Shown here: in pieces, positions 26,840 to 35,624 of the stretch
Position numbering within the stretch: the first letter of the stretch is position 1
Layout of the letters: the number at the start of each line of letters is the position of its first letter
The notes under the pieces: generated by a model
Told to the model about the DNA's origin: nothing
The model's input: the letters and a program-made list of their open reading frames with translations, nothing else
The model's database searches: none
NCBI GenBank assembly: GCA_024401745.1
Contig: JAKSKK010000019.1
Location: 1-38,503, forward strand
DNA length: 38,503 nucleotides
Origin: Bacteroidales bacterium
GTDB lineage: Bacteria; Bacteroidota; Bacteroidia; Bacteroidales; UBA932
Direction of reading: 5' to 3'
Made by a program: the position numbers and the translations under genes

Positions 26840-27964
26840 TTATTTTTTAGAGAGGGAGATTATGTTCTCGATATGGGCCGTGTGGGGGAACATGTCAACG
26901 GGCCATGAGTCGCCCACAGCATAGAGGCTGGTCAGGGCGGCCACGTCGCGAGCCTGGGTGGCAGGGTTGCAGCTGATGTAGACTATGCGGGCGGGGGAAA
27001 GCTTGCGCACTGACTGCAGGAAAGCGCCGTCGCAGCCGTCTCGCGGAGGGTCGAGGATCAGCACGTCGACGGGCGAGTCGAAGTCCATCATGAACTGCTT
27101 CACGTCGGCGCAGTAGAAACGGGCGGAGTCCAGCTTGCCGTGCTTCGCGTTCGCAATCGCATCCCGCACTGCGTCGCGGTTTATCTCTACACCGATGACC
27201 TTGCAGCCGGTCTGCGCCGCAGCACATAGGCCTATGGTTCCTATTCCGCAGTATGCGTCAAGAATGCGGTCTCCAGCATTGATGCCGGCCAGCTCGATGG
27301 CCTTGGAATACAGCACCGACGTCTGTGAAGGATTGACCTGATAGAAAGACCTGGCGCTTATCTTGAACCGTACGACGAGGATGTCGTCCACTATGAATCC
27401 TGGGCCATACAGAACCTTCTCACGGTCGCCCAGAACGACCGAAGTGCCCCTGAAATTGGTGTTCTGCACAATGGACCTTATGCACTTGAAACGTGCACAG
27501 ATTCTCTTTATCAGTTCGGCGCGTCCGGGGAAGAGGTCCTGCGAGGTTACGAACACTACAAGTACCTGTCCGGTCGAGACTCCTATTCGAAGAAGCACCT
27601 GCTTCAGCACTCCTCCGAATCCGTAGGCCTGGATGTGGAGCTTGTCCATCTCTTCCTTGAGGCCGGCCATGATGTCGTTCAGGACCTTGTTCTGCAGCAG
27701 ACAGTCGGGAGCGTAGACCACACGGTGCGTGCTCTCCTCGTACATGCCGTAGCTGATCCTGCCGCCCTTCATCGAGATGTTGGCGATCACTTTGTTGCGG
27801 TAGTTCCAAGGTTCTTCCATGCCGGCAACGGGATGCACCGTGCTCTGGATTCCGCGGTCGTGCAGCAGCCTCTCGACCTCGGCCTGCTTGCGCCTGAGCT
27901 GCTCGGCGTATTCAACACCAAGCAAAGCGCACGCGCCACATTTCCCGGCAGCCTGGCAGCTCAT
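26840..27964 (-). CDS. 23S rRNA uracil-C5 methyltransferase, RlmC/RlmD type
   Basis: This TrmA/RumA-family enzyme transfers a methyl group from S-adenosylmethionine to C5 of a uracil in rRNA. C3, C9, C12 and C88 match the [4Fe-4S] ligands of the family. The SAM-binding segment DAYCGIGTIGL is central, DPPRDGC follows, the nucleophile is C332 in ISCNPAT and the general base is E366 in HIE. There is no N-terminal TRAM domain, so at 374 residues it is closest in build to E. coli RlmC; the target base cannot be told from sequence. It starts 3 bp after the cstA stop. Confidence 0.9.
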   Translation of the reverse strand: MSCQAAGKCGACALLGVEYAEQLRRKQAEVERLLHDRGIQSTVHPVAGMEEPWNYRNKVIANISMKGGRISYGMYEESTHRVVYAPDCLLQNKVLNDIMAGLKEEMDKLHIQAYGFGGVLKQVLLRIGVSTGQVLVVFVTSQDLFPGRAELIKRICARFKCIRSIVQNTNFRGTSVVLGDREKVLYGPGFIVDDILVVRFKISARSFYQVNPSQTSVLYSKAIELAGINAGDRILDAYCGIGTIGLCAAAQTGCKVIGVEINRDAVRDAIANAKHGKLDSARFYCADVKQFMMDFDSPVDVLILDPPRDGCDGAFLQSVRKLSPARIVYISCNPATQARDVAALTSLYAVGDSWPVDMFPHTAHIENIISLSKK

Positions 27965-27967
27965 TCC

Positions 27968-29422
27968 CTATAGTCCTTGTTTTCTGTAATTCTTGACGGA
28001 GAGGAAGTAAAGCACGGCGCTTACCACGAATGTGATCACTCCTATATAAGGAATCGTGCTGTCAGGCAGATTGAATCCAATCTTGGCGGTGCATATATAG
28101 GTGATGCAGACGGCCGTCAGGAAGCAGGCGGGAATCAGTGCCATGAGGTAGTACTTGCCGGACTTGTTCTTTGCAAGATAGGCGGATGCGGTTAGCAGCA
28201 CGAACACGGCCAGCGACTGGTTTGCCCAGCCGAAATAACGCCAGATGATGTCGAATCCGTTGGGCCTGGCGATGTCGAACCAGAGCAGCAGTCCGGTGAG
28301 CGCGAATATAGGCAGGCTGACAGCAAGGCGCTTGCCTATGTGCTTCTGCTCGATGTGTGCGGCATCGGCTATGATGAGGCGGGCTGAGCGCAGGGCGGTG
28401 TCGCCACTTGTGATGGGCGCTGCAACCACGCCGAGGATGGCGAGTACGCTGCCCACGGTGCCGAGCCATGACTTCGACACTACCGTTACCACAGCGGGAG
28501 CTGCAGTGACGCCTTCTGCACCCATCTCGACGTTTCCGCCGCCGTAGAAGAAGTATGAGCTGACTGCTGCCCAGATCAGGGCGATGATGCCCTCGGTGAT
28601 CATCGATCCGTAGAAGATCGGTCGACCGAGCTTCTCGTTGGTGAGGCATCTTGCCATAAGGGGAGACTGGGTCGCGTGGAAGCCGCTTATGGCTCCGCAT
28701 GCGATGGTCACGAACATGCAGGGGAAGATGCTGCCGTTCTGCGGCGCACGGTTCTGCAGGCCGTCCCATATCTCAGGGACAGTGGTGGGCCAGTTGGCGA
28801 GCATGTGGCCGAAGAGCGCGAATCCCATGAACAGCAGCGCAATGGCGAATATGGGATATACGCGGCCGATGAGCTTGTCGATAGGAAGCAGTGTGGCTAC
28901 GATATAGTAGAGCAGCACGCAGATTACGCAGATCATAACGGCCCTGCGGCTGCCGTCGGCAATGAGGCCACCGAGTATGACGGCAGGACTGTATACGAAC
29001 ACGGCACCCACAAGCAGGAGGAGCAGCAGCGAGAAGAAGAGCATGATCTTCTTTATCTTGCCGCCAAGATACTGGCCGCAGAGGACGGGCATTCCGGCTC
29101 CGCCGTGGCGCATGGAGAGCATGCCGGTGAAGTAGTCGTGCACGCCGCCTCCGAAGATGCAGCCAAGGACGATCCAGAAGTAGCATGAGGGGCCGAACTG
29201 CGCGCCGAGGATGGCTCCGAAGATAGGGCCGGTACCTGCGATGTTCAGGAACTGGATCATGAACGCCTTCCAGGCGGGGAGGGGAACATAGTCGATTCCG
29301 TCTGCCTTGAGGGTCGCGGGTGTGAGCCGCTTGGTGTCGGGAGCGAAGACCTTGTCGACAAACTTGCCGTATATGATGTAGCCCAGGATGAGGGCTGCCA
29401 TACTGATCAATAGAGTAATCAT
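27968..29422 (-). CDS. cstA: CstA-family carbon starvation / pyruvate transporter
   Basis: This is an inner-membrane transporter, linked in enterobacteria to peptide and pyruvate uptake. I start at ATG 29422 (MITLLISMAALILGYIIYG), which opens directly into the first membrane helix and gives 484 residues; the longer frame adds an unlikely lysine-rich tail over the promoter. Family segments include FLNIAGTGPIFGAILGAQFGP and CGAISGFHATQSP, given here as recognisable pieces, with many hydrophobic helices throughout. It is much shorter than E. coli CstA (about 700 residues), as is common for this phylum. It is the first gene of a two-gene unit with the rRNA methyltransferase. Confidence 0.92.
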   Translation of the reverse strand: MITLLISMAALILGYIIYGKFVDKVFAPDTKRLTPATLKADGIDYVPLPAWKAFMIQFLNIAGTGPIFGAILGAQFGPSCYFWIVLGCIFGGGVHDYFTGMLSMRHGGAGMPVLCGQYLGGKIKKIMLFFSLLLLLLVGAVFVYSPAVILGGLIADGSRRAVMICVICVLLYYIVATLLPIDKLIGRVYPIFAIALLFMGFALFGHMLANWPTTVPEIWDGLQNRAPQNGSIFPCMFVTIACGAISGFHATQSPLMARCLTNEKLGRPIFYGSMITEGIIALIWAAVSSYFFYGGGNVEMGAEGVTAAPAVVTVVSKSWLGTVGSVLAILGVVAAPITSGDTALRSARLIIADAAHIEQKHIGKRLAVSLPIFALTGLLLWFDIARPNGFDIIWRYFGWANQSLAVFVLLTASAYLAKNKSGKYYLMALIPACFLTAVCITYICTAKIGFNLPDSTIPYIGVITFVVSAVLYFLSVKNYRKQGL

Positions 29423-29443
29423 GCGCGCGCGTTTAAAAGCGTA

Positions 29444-29451
29444 CAAAAATA
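29444..29451 (-). promoter_or_regulatory. -7 element of cstA promoter
   Basis: On the minus strand TATTTTTG (29451-29444) fits TAnnTTTG and stands 21 bp before the cstA ATG. No convincing -33 box was found at the expected distance. The next promoter, for the ABC operon, points the other way. Confidence 0.45.
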
Positions 29452-29460
29452 CTATTTTTA

Positions 29461-29491
29461 TTTGCATAAATGAATTTTTGTTGTACCTTTG
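29461..29491 (+). promoter_or_regulatory. Promoter of the ABC transporter-GntR operon
   Basis: TTTG (29461-29464), a 19-bp gap and TACCTTTG (29484-29491) match the Bacteroidota consensus exactly. It lies 33 bp before the ABC ATPase start, and an inverted repeat covers the expected transcription start. Confidence 0.75.
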
Positions 29492-29493
29492 CA

Positions 29494-29515
29494 GTGTACT
29501 ATTAAAGTAATACAC
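29494..29515. promoter_or_regulatory. Candidate operator for the GntR repressor
   Basis: A 22-bp imperfect palindrome with arms GTGTA (29494-29498) and TACAC (29511-29515) and partly symmetric AT-rich centre sits 2 bp downstream of the -7 box, over the likely transcription start. GntR-family operators have the GT...AC dyad form, and the operon ends with a YtrA-type GntR gene, so autoregulation through this site is the obvious inference. Confidence 0.55.
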
Positions 29516-29524
29516 TCAAACACC

Positions 29525-30355
29525 ATGATAGAAATTGACAATCTAAGTTTCAGTTACGGCAAGAATGCAGTCCTCCAGGGCATCACAATGAGGATGGAAC
29601 CCGGCAGGATCTATGGCCTTCTTGGCGAGAACGGAGTTGGAAAGACAACTCTGCTTACCCTTATGTGCGGGCTCAAGACCCCGCAGTCCGGAACGGTGAA
29701 GGTAGGGGGGACTGACCCTTACAGGCGCGAGCCTGCCAGCCTTTCTGACCAGTACTACCTTGCTGACGAAGTCGCTTCCTCCGGAGCCAGAGCCCTCGAC
29801 TGGGCCAACACAAACGGCGTTTTCTGGCCGAACTATTCCGAGGAGAACTTCAAGGCCATGATGGAGGAGTTCGGTGTGAAGCTTGACCAGAAGATGAAGA
29901 CCATGTCGGCCGGCCAGCTCAAGAAGACCCACATTGCCTTTGCTCTTGCAACGGGTGCCCGCTACATCTTCATGGACGAGCCTACAAACGGTCTCGACAT
30001 CCCTGGAAAGACCCAGTTCAGGAGCGCTATCATGCGCTTCACTCCCGAAGACAGCACTATAGTCATTTCGACTCACCAGGTCAGGGATCTCGAGAACATC
30101 ATCGACCCCATCATCATCCTCGACAAGCAGGACGTGCTTCTCAACGCCAGCATCGAGGAGATATGCAGCAGACTGTACTTCGACTATGGCACGACCCTGC
30201 ATCCTGAATCACTCTTCACCGAGCAGCTTCCAGGCGGATTCATTCAGGTCTATCCTAATGTCAACGGTGAGGAAAGCAAGGTGAACATCGAAGTCCTCTT
30301 CAATGCAGTGGCTAAGAACAAAGAGCAAATCAAAACTTTATTTGAAACGAAGTAA
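29525..30355 (+). CDS. ABC transporter ATPase, YtrB-like
   Basis: This is the cytoplasmic ATPase of a two-gene ABC system. I start at ATG 29525 (MIEIDNLSFSYGKN), giving 276 residues. Walker A is GENGVGKTT (34-42), the signature is the variant MSAGQ (127-131), Walker B and catalytic Glu are FMDEPTNGLD (149-158), and the switch His is in STHQVRD. A short signature and small size match the BcrA/YtrB subfamily used for antibiotic or cell-envelope stress export. It is followed 6 bp later by its permease and then the GntR repressor. Confidence 0.92.
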   Translation: MIEIDNLSFSYGKNAVLQGITMRMEPGRIYGLLGENGVGKTTLLTLMCGLKTPQSGTVKVGGTDPYRREPASLSDQYYLADEVASSGARALDWANTNGVFWPNYSEENFKAMMEEFGVKLDQKMKTMSAGQLKKTHIAFALATGARYIFMDEPTNGLDIPGKTQFRSAIMRFTPEDSTIVISTHQVRDLENIIDPIIILDKQDVLLNASIEEICSRLYFDYGTTLHPESLFTEQLPGGFIQVYPNVNGEESKVNIEVLFNAVAKNKEQIKTLFETK

Positions 30356-30361
30356 CTACTT

Positions 30362-31210
30362 ATGAATAAGAAATTTGATATAAAGAGATTTTGGCTCTTC
30401 CTTAAGCGTGAACTAGTTCGCGCCTACAATGACATGGGGCTCACGATTCTTATTCTTGGCCTTGCTCCGGCTATCCTTTTCGGCATAATCCAGGCATTTG
30501 CCCTCATTATCTCAGGAGAGATGGTAAGCTTCACATATACCGGAATCCTTGCCTTTTCATTCTCACTTATCCTGGGCTGCATCGTGATTCCGATCAAGCT
30601 CTACGGTCCGCTCACTGACAAGAGATTCGGTTCCGAGTGGCTCATGATTCCCGCCTCACGCATTGAGAAATTCACCACTATGATGCTCATTACCTGCGTG
30701 ATTGCGCCCATCTGCATAACTGCCATCACCTTTGTGACCGACGGACTTCTCAGCCTGATCTTCCATGATCAGTACGGGCAGGTTCTTGCCACAAAGTTCA
30801 ACTTCAAGGATATGATGGATTTCATGAGGGGCATGGTTTACAGCATCGGTGGTGGTGACGCTGACCTTGAGGGAATCGAGGGTATCAAGTTCCACATGAG
30901 CACCGCTGGCGTTCTGATACTCAATTGGATTGAGTATGCCGTATTCTTCCTCCTTGGCGCCGTCATCTTCGACAAGAGCAAGTTCGGAAAGACGCTTCTC
31001 TGCCTTATGGCGTTGAGCATGGTGATGAGCATGGCCAGCACAGCGATCGTATCGTTCTGTAATTTAGATGGCCTCATCGATGCCATCAGCGACGAGAACC
31101 CGCAGAGACTCATTAATTATATAATGACTATAGTGTATGTTCTTTATGCTATACTGGCACTTGTACCTGCATACTTCATCTGGCGTAGAGTCAAAACTTT
31201 AAAGCACTAG
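30362..31210 (+). CDS. ABC transporter permease
   Basis: This 282-residue membrane protein is the presumed partner of the upstream ATPase. About six hydrophobic segments are visible: two in the first 90 residues, a pair around 100-140, then a long hydrophilic loop of about 55 residues with many Asp, Lys and Met, and two or three more before the C-terminal basic tail WRRVKTLKH. No family-specific motif was recognised beyond general ABC-2 type membrane topology. It lies between the ATPase gene and gntR with gaps of 6 and 4 bp. The substrate is unknown. Confidence 0.8.
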   Translation: MNKKFDIKRFWLFLKRELVRAYNDMGLTILILGLAPAILFGIIQAFALIISGEMVSFTYTGILAFSFSLILGCIVIPIKLYGPLTDKRFGSEWLMIPASRIEKFTTMMLITCVIAPICITAITFVTDGLLSLIFHDQYGQVLATKFNFKDMMDFMRGMVYSIGGGDADLEGIEGIKFHMSTAGVLILNWIEYAVFFLLGAVIFDKSKFGKTLLCLMALSMVMSMASTAIVSFCNLDGLIDAISDENPQRLINYIMTIVYVLYAILALVPAYFIWRRVKTLKH

Positions 31211-31214
31211 TTCC

Positions 31215-31550
31215 ATGGAGTTCGACAACAACAGACCAATATATCTGCAGATAGCCGACGGCATCTGCGAGCAGATACTCCAGGGCAAGTTCAAGCCCGA
31301 GGAAAGAATACCGTCAGTGCGTGAATGGGCAGCCACCATCGGGGTGAATCCCAATACGGTGGCACGTTCATACGAGACGCTTTCAGACCGCAACATCATC
31401 TACAATACGCGCGGCATAGGCTTCTCGGTATCAAAGGACGCACTGGACGCAATACTGGCAGAAGAACGCCGCAAGTTCACGGAAGAGGAACTTCCGGCAA
31501 TACTCAAGAGGGCCGAGCTGCTCGGCATCAACCTCAAGGAGATGTTATAA
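31215..31550 (+). CDS. GntR-family regulator, YtrA subfamily
   Basis: This 111-residue protein consists of a GntR winged helix (PIYLQIADGICEQI, then RIPSVREWAATIGVNPNTVARSY shown as its two halves RIPSVREWAA and NPNTVARSYETL) and only a short helical tail for dimerisation. The absence of a large ligand domain defines the YtrA subfamily, which usually represses the ABC transporter operon that encodes it. It is the last gene of that operon here. A fitting operator palindrome lies at the operon promoter. Confidence 0.92.
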   Translation: MEFDNNRPIYLQIADGICEQILQGKFKPEERIPSVREWAATIGVNPNTVARSYETLSDRNIIYNTRGIGFSVSKDALDAILAEERRKFTEEELPAILKRAELLGINLKEML

Positions 31551-31562
31551 ACAATTACTGTA

Positions 31563-32465
31563 CTATCTGAACTGGCGGTGCGCTGCGAAGCGTGCCGCTT
31601 TTTCGTTCTCCCTGATCTTGTCCCATTCCCTGACGGGGACGGCTGCCTCGAGGAACTTCTCCCACACAAACTCGACTGCGGCAGGGGAAGGGTGGACGAG
31701 GTCTTCGGCATAGAAGCGGTAGTCCCTGAGCTCGTCGTTCAGAAGCTCGAAGGCAGGGAAGTAGCAGCTGTCGCCTATTGCAAGATGCAGACTCGCCTTT
31801 GAGAGCGTGTTGGAGTGAGCACCGTCTGAAAGATGCCTGATGGGGGAGACGGTGAAGATGAATTCCTTGCCGGGGAAAGAGGCTTTCAGGTCATCTATGA
31901 TGGCTTTGATCTGCTCGACGCCGAGCATCTCCCTGACGAATTCTCCTGAAGGCCGCTTAAGACAGTTTGAAACCACGTCAAAAGAAGCTTTTTCAGTGGT
32001 TAACAAATTTGTTAGGCTTTTGTACTTTTTTGTTTCATTATCTGATATCAAGCATTTTGCCTTCCAAACCCAAGCTGTGCCCAATGTTATGATGACTTTG
32101 TTGCAGGAATGCCAGAAACTGCTTGCTTCCTGCAGTTTTTCGTTGGCATTTTCAAGAAATTCCGCCTCTGTGGGGCGTGCAAATGACGTGTGGTGCGCGT
32201 AGGAGCAGACGAGTCCTGCACCGGCTCCCATGGGTACGCAGTCTTCATTGGTGAAGGGGACTCCACTCTCCATCCTGGCAACTGAGTTGAGTATGGATGC
32301 GGGATTGTAGAGGGTGCCGAAAGGATTGACGCATACGTCGAACCCGGCAGCCTTCATCCTGCCGCCTACGTTGTCGGCAAAGCAGCTGCCGAGCACCATG
32401 ACCTTGTCATGCAGACTGACCTGCACGGGGAGTGTTCCGATATTGACCTGCGTGAAGAACTTCAT
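31563..32465 (-). CDS. GSCFA-domain hydrolase-like protein
   Basis: The GSCFA family, common in Bacteroidota, is related to SGNH esterases. The family motif GSCFA is at residues 26-30 with S27 as the likely nucleophile, NPFGTLYNP follows at 47-55, and the DxxH pair expected of SGNH enzymes is D255 and H258 in DLVHPS. The 300 residues include a block of about 24 residues (about 137-160) after TLGTAWVW that I do not expect from the family and that is coded by unusually AT-rich DNA. The substrate is unknown; acyl ester hydrolysis is inferred. It converges on gntR with only 12 bp between. Confidence 0.88.
   Translation of the reverse strand: MKFFTQVNIGTLPVQVSLHDKVMVLGSCFADNVGGRMKAAGFDVCVNPFGTLYNPASILNSVARMESGVPFTNEDCVPMGAGAGLVCSYAHHTSFARPTEAEFLENANEKLQEASSFWHSCNKVIITLGTAWVWKAKCLISDNETKKYKSLTNLLTTEKASFDVVSNCLKRPSGEFVREMLGVEQIKAIIDDLKASFPGKEFIFTVSPIRHLSDGAHSNTLSKASLHLAIGDSCYFPAFELLNDELRDYRFYAEDLVHPSPAAVEFVWEKFLEAAVPVREWDKIRENEKAARFAAHRQFR
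31981..32060 (-). repeat. AT-rich palindrome-bearing in-frame insert in the GSCFA gene
   Basis: Of the 60 bases 31981-32040, 16 are G or C, in strong contrast to the GC-rich surroundings. The stretch contains the perfect 14-bp palindrome TAACAAATTTGTTA (32001-32014). It encodes a lysine-, threonine- and asparagine-rich loop between two conserved GSCFA blocks and keeps the frame. It may be an inserted element or simply a divergent surface loop. Confidence 0.4.
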
Positions 32466-32489
32466 GCCATTATACTTTTATAATTATGG

Positions 32490-32506
32490 CAAATTTAGTA
32501 ATTTTG
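32490..32506. promoter_or_regulatory. Two opposed -7 boxes, GSCFA and nucleotidase genes
   Basis: On the minus strand TAAATTTG (32497-32490) is a perfect -7 box 24 bp before the GSCFA start. On the plus strand TAATTTTG (32499-32506) is another, only one base away, and 6 bp before the ATG of the nucleotidase gene. Clear -33 elements were not found for either. If both are used, the polymerases compete for the same DNA. Confidence 0.45.
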
Positions 32507-32512
32507 AAACTT

Positions 32513-34246
32513 ATGAAAAGAATAATCATCTCTTTTGTCCTGCTGCTTGGCATGGCTCATCTCCTTCCTGCCCAGAGCCAGCGCACAATTCATCTTGTGA
32601 CCACCGGTGACGTTCATGGATCATGGTTCAGTGAACCATACGTCGAAGGCCAGAAGACCCGCACCAGCCTCATGTCTGTCAAGCATTATGTCGACAGCCT
32701 ACGCCTTGCCGTAGGCCCTGACAACGTCCTGCTTCTCGACGCCGGCGATGCCCTCCAGGGCGACAATGCGGCCTATTATTACAACTATGTTGTACCTGAG
32801 AAGCCCCATCTCTTCACTCTCATTGCGAAATACATGGGCTATGACGTGCTCGTCATGGGTAACCACGACATCGAGACTGGCCATTCCGTCTATGACAGGG
32901 AGAGCTTCGAGCTGGGCTTTGCCGGCATTCCTTACCTCGGAGGCAATGCGGTATGGGCAAAGAGCGGCAAGCCTTATTTCCCCGTCTATACTATTGTAAA
33001 GAAAGCCGGCCTGAGAATAGCAGTGCTCGGATTCAACAACACATACATCAAGAACTGGGTTTCCGAGGACCTTTGGAAGGGCATGGACTTCAAGAATCTT
33101 CTGCCTTACGTGCAGGAGTGCGTCAATGAGGTGAACGGCGTAGAGAACCCTGACGTGACCATAGTCGCAGTGCATTCCGGCACTGGTGACGGCGATGGAA
33201 CTCAGCTTGAGAATCAAGCGCTTGACCTGTTCAACTCACTTAATGGTGTAGATGTCCTGGTGGGCGCTCACGATCATGCCATCTATGTGAAGAACGATAA
33301 CGGAAAGTGCTACGTCAACGGTGGAGCACGTGCAGGATACGTTGGCCACTGCGCCATCAACGTGCAGCTCGACAACAGGAAGAGAATCGAAGGAAAGGCT
33401 GCTCAGGCCGAGGTCGTAAGGCTCGACAAGAACCTTGTCGACGAGACCATGGTCAATCTCTTCAGGAGCGATTTCGAGGAAGTGAAGGCATTCACGAACA
33501 GGAAGGTCGGTGCACTTGACATGCCCCTCTACATACGTGATGCATACAAGGGCATGTGCGACTATGTGAACCTTGTGCATACGGTGCAGATCGCGGCCAA
33601 GGAGGCCCAGATCTCATTCGCGGCGCCGCTGTCGTTCAACGGAACCGTTAAGCAGGGTGACGTGGTGTTCAACGACATGTTCACCATCTACCCATACGAG
33701 AACCAGATGGTCGTGGCACGCCTCAAGGGCAGTGAGATCAGGAACTATCTCGAGTACTCGTACGACAGCTGGATATGCGCACCCGGTGAGCATGTGCTGA
33801 AGATCCATGAGGAGACCGACCGCAACGGCCGCCTGCGCTGGTCGTTCGACGGAAGGAACTACAACTTCGATTCTGCTGCCGGCCTGGTTTATACAGTTGA
33901 CGTTACGAAGCCCTTCGGCCAGAGGGTTGCAATCAAGTCTCTCGCCGACGGCAGCAGCTTCGGCCCCGACGCATGGTACAACGTTGCCATGACCTCCTAC
34001 AGGGCCAACGGTGGGGGCGGGCTCATTCGTGAGGGTGCCGGAATCTCAGCTAAAGAAATGAATGAGAGAATAATAGCCAAATATCCTGAAATCAGAGATT
34101 TGATATATAACTATATTTCTGAGCACGGGACTGTCACAAAGGCAGATGTGAACAATTCTGCCGTGATTGGCTCGTGGTCGTTCATTCCTGAGGAGACTGT
34201 TGCCCCCATAATGGAGGCAGATATGGCAAAGCTGTTCCGCAAGTAA
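32513..34246 (+). CDS. Exported 5'-nucleotidase / cyclic phosphodiesterase family protein
   Basis: This UshA-like enzyme releases phosphate from nucleotides or related esters outside the cytoplasm. I start at ATG 32513 (MKRIIISFVLLLGM), giving a signal peptide with probable cleavage after LLPAQS and 577 residues in all. The metallophosphoesterase domain has D33 and H35 (GDVHG), D76 (LLDAGD), GNHD at 116-119, HSGTGD and GAHDH. The second half is the 5'-nucleotidase C-terminal domain that binds substrate. An ATG at 32486 would put nine residues ahead of the signal peptide and precede the promoter box, so it is less likely. Confidence 0.92.
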   Translation: MKRIIISFVLLLGMAHLLPAQSQRTIHLVTTGDVHGSWFSEPYVEGQKTRTSLMSVKHYVDSLRLAVGPDNVLLLDAGDALQGDNAAYYYNYVVPEKPHLFTLIAKYMGYDVLVMGNHDIETGHSVYDRESFELGFAGIPYLGGNAVWAKSGKPYFPVYTIVKKAGLRIAVLGFNNTYIKNWVSEDLWKGMDFKNLLPYVQECVNEVNGVENPDVTIVAVHSGTGDGDGTQLENQALDLFNSLNGVDVLVGAHDHAIYVKNDNGKCYVNGGARAGYVGHCAINVQLDNRKRIEGKAAQAEVVRLDKNLVDETMVNLFRSDFEEVKAFTNRKVGALDMPLYIRDAYKGMCDYVNLVHTVQIAAKEAQISFAAPLSFNGTVKQGDVVFNDMFTIYPYENQMVVARLKGSEIRNYLEYSYDSWICAPGEHVLKIHEETDRNGRLRWSFDGRNYNFDSAAGLVYTVDVTKPFGQRVAIKSLADGSSFGPDAWYNVAMTSYRANGGGGLIREGAGISAKEMNERIIAKYPEIRDLIYNYISEHGTVTKADVNNSAVIGSWSFIPEETVAPIMEADMAKLFRK

Positions 34247-34257
34247 GAAATTTTGAG

Positions 34258-34265
34258 TATTTTTG
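34258..34265 (+). promoter_or_regulatory. -7 element upstream of ffh
   Basis: TATTTTTG (34258-34265) fits TAnnTTTG and lies 20 bp before the ffh ATG, in the 39-bp gap after the nucleotidase gene. No good -33 box is visible. Confidence 0.45.
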
Positions 34266-34285
34266 TGGGCTATTTATAGAGATAT

Positions 34286-35608
34286 ATGTTTGAAAACCTT
34301 TCAGAAAGATTAGAGAAATCGTTCAAGATCCTCAAAGGTGAGGGCAAGATTACCGAAATAAACATCGCGGAGACGCTCAAGGACGTGCGCCGTGCACTGC
34401 TTGACGCCGACGTCAGCTATAAGGTTGCCAAGGAATTCTGTGACCGCGTGAAGGCCAAGGCTCTTGGCTCCAACGTGCTCACGGCCGTAAAGCCTCAGCA
34501 GATGATGGTCAAGATCGTGCATGACGAACTGGCCGACTTCATGGGCTCGACCGAGACCGCGATAAACGTCAAGGGCCAGCCTGGCATAGTCCTGGTTGCA
34601 GGTCTGAACGGTTCCGGTAAGACCACCTTCAGCGGCAAGCTCGCGCTGCACCTGAAGAGCAAGAAGGGCATGAAGGTCCTGCTTGCCGCTTGTGACTGCT
34701 TCCGCCCTGCCGCAATCGAGCAGTTGAAGACACTTGGCGCTCAGGTGGACGTGCCCGTATTCACGATAGAAGGGGAGACCGATCCCATCAAGGTTGCCAA
34801 GGCTGCTCTACTGCATGCCCGCACCGAGGGTTATAGCGTTGTCATCATAGATACCGCCGGCCGTCTGACGGTCGACCAGGAGCTCATGGACGAGATCCGC
34901 GCCATGAACGAGGCTGTGAAGCCTACCGAGGCCCTGTTCGTAGTAGACGCCATGACCGGTCAGGACGCAGTTGAAAGTGCAAAGGCATTCAACGAGGCCA
35001 TCGACTACGACGGCGTTGTCCTCACCAAGATGGACGGCGACACCCGCGGTGGTGCTGCCCTGTCGATCAAGGCTGTAACCGGCAAGCCCATCAAGTTCGT
35101 GAGCATGGGCGAGAAGATGGAGGCACTTGACGTGTTCCATCCTGCACGTGTCGCTGACCGAATTCTCGGCATGGGTGACGTCGTTTCACTCGTAGAGAAG
35201 GCTCAGGAGCAGTTCGATGAGAAGGAGGCCCGCGCCCTCAAGAAGAAGATCGCCCACAACCAGTTCACATTCAACGAGTTCTATGACCAGCTGCAGCAGG
35301 TGCAGAAGATGGGTAACATGAAGGACCTCATGGGCATGCTCCCCGGCATGGACAAGGCCCTCAAGGACGTCGATATTCCCGATGACGCGTTCAAGCCCAC
35401 CGAGGCCATCATAAAGAGCATGACTCCTTACGAACGCGAGCACCCCGAGTGCCTGAACGGTTCCCGCAGGCGCAGGATCGCGAATGGCTCCGGCACCTCA
35501 CTGAACGACGTGAACAAGCTCATCAAGCAGTTCGAAGGAACGCGCAAGATGATGAAGATGGCCGTTGACGGCTCGCTCCAGCAGCGCCTCAAAGGCTTCA
35601 GAAGATAA
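34286..35608 (+). CDS. ffh: Signal recognition particle protein
   Basis: This GTPase binds signal sequences as they leave the ribosome and, with SRP RNA and FtsY, delivers nascent chains to the membrane. The N domain helical bundle is at residues 1-95, the G domain has the P-loop GLNGSGKTT (106-114), DTAGRL and TKMDGD, and the C-terminal M domain carries the RNA-binding segment RRRRIANGSGTS and a methionine-rich groove (MGNMKDLMGMLPGM). The 440-residue length is standard. It is followed by the kinase gene after 16 bp. Confidence 0.98.
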   Translation: MFENLSERLEKSFKILKGEGKITEINIAETLKDVRRALLDADVSYKVAKEFCDRVKAKALGSNVLTAVKPQQMMVKIVHDELADFMGSTETAINVKGQPGIVLVAGLNGSGKTTFSGKLALHLKSKKGMKVLLAACDCFRPAAIEQLKTLGAQVDVPVFTIEGETDPIKVAKAALLHARTEGYSVVIIDTAGRLTVDQELMDEIRAMNEAVKPTEALFVVDAMTGQDAVESAKAFNEAIDYDGVVLTKMDGDTRGGAALSIKAVTGKPIKFVSMGEKMEALDVFHPARVADRILGMGDVVSLVEKAQEQFDEKEARALKKKIAHNQFTFNEFYDQLQQVQKMGNMKDLMGMLPGMDKALKDVDIPDDAFKPTEAIIKSMTPYEREHPECLNGSRRRRIANGSGTSLNDVNKLIKQFEGTRKMMKMAVDGSLQQRLKGFRR

Positions 35609-35624
35609 TTACACAACCTGTACT

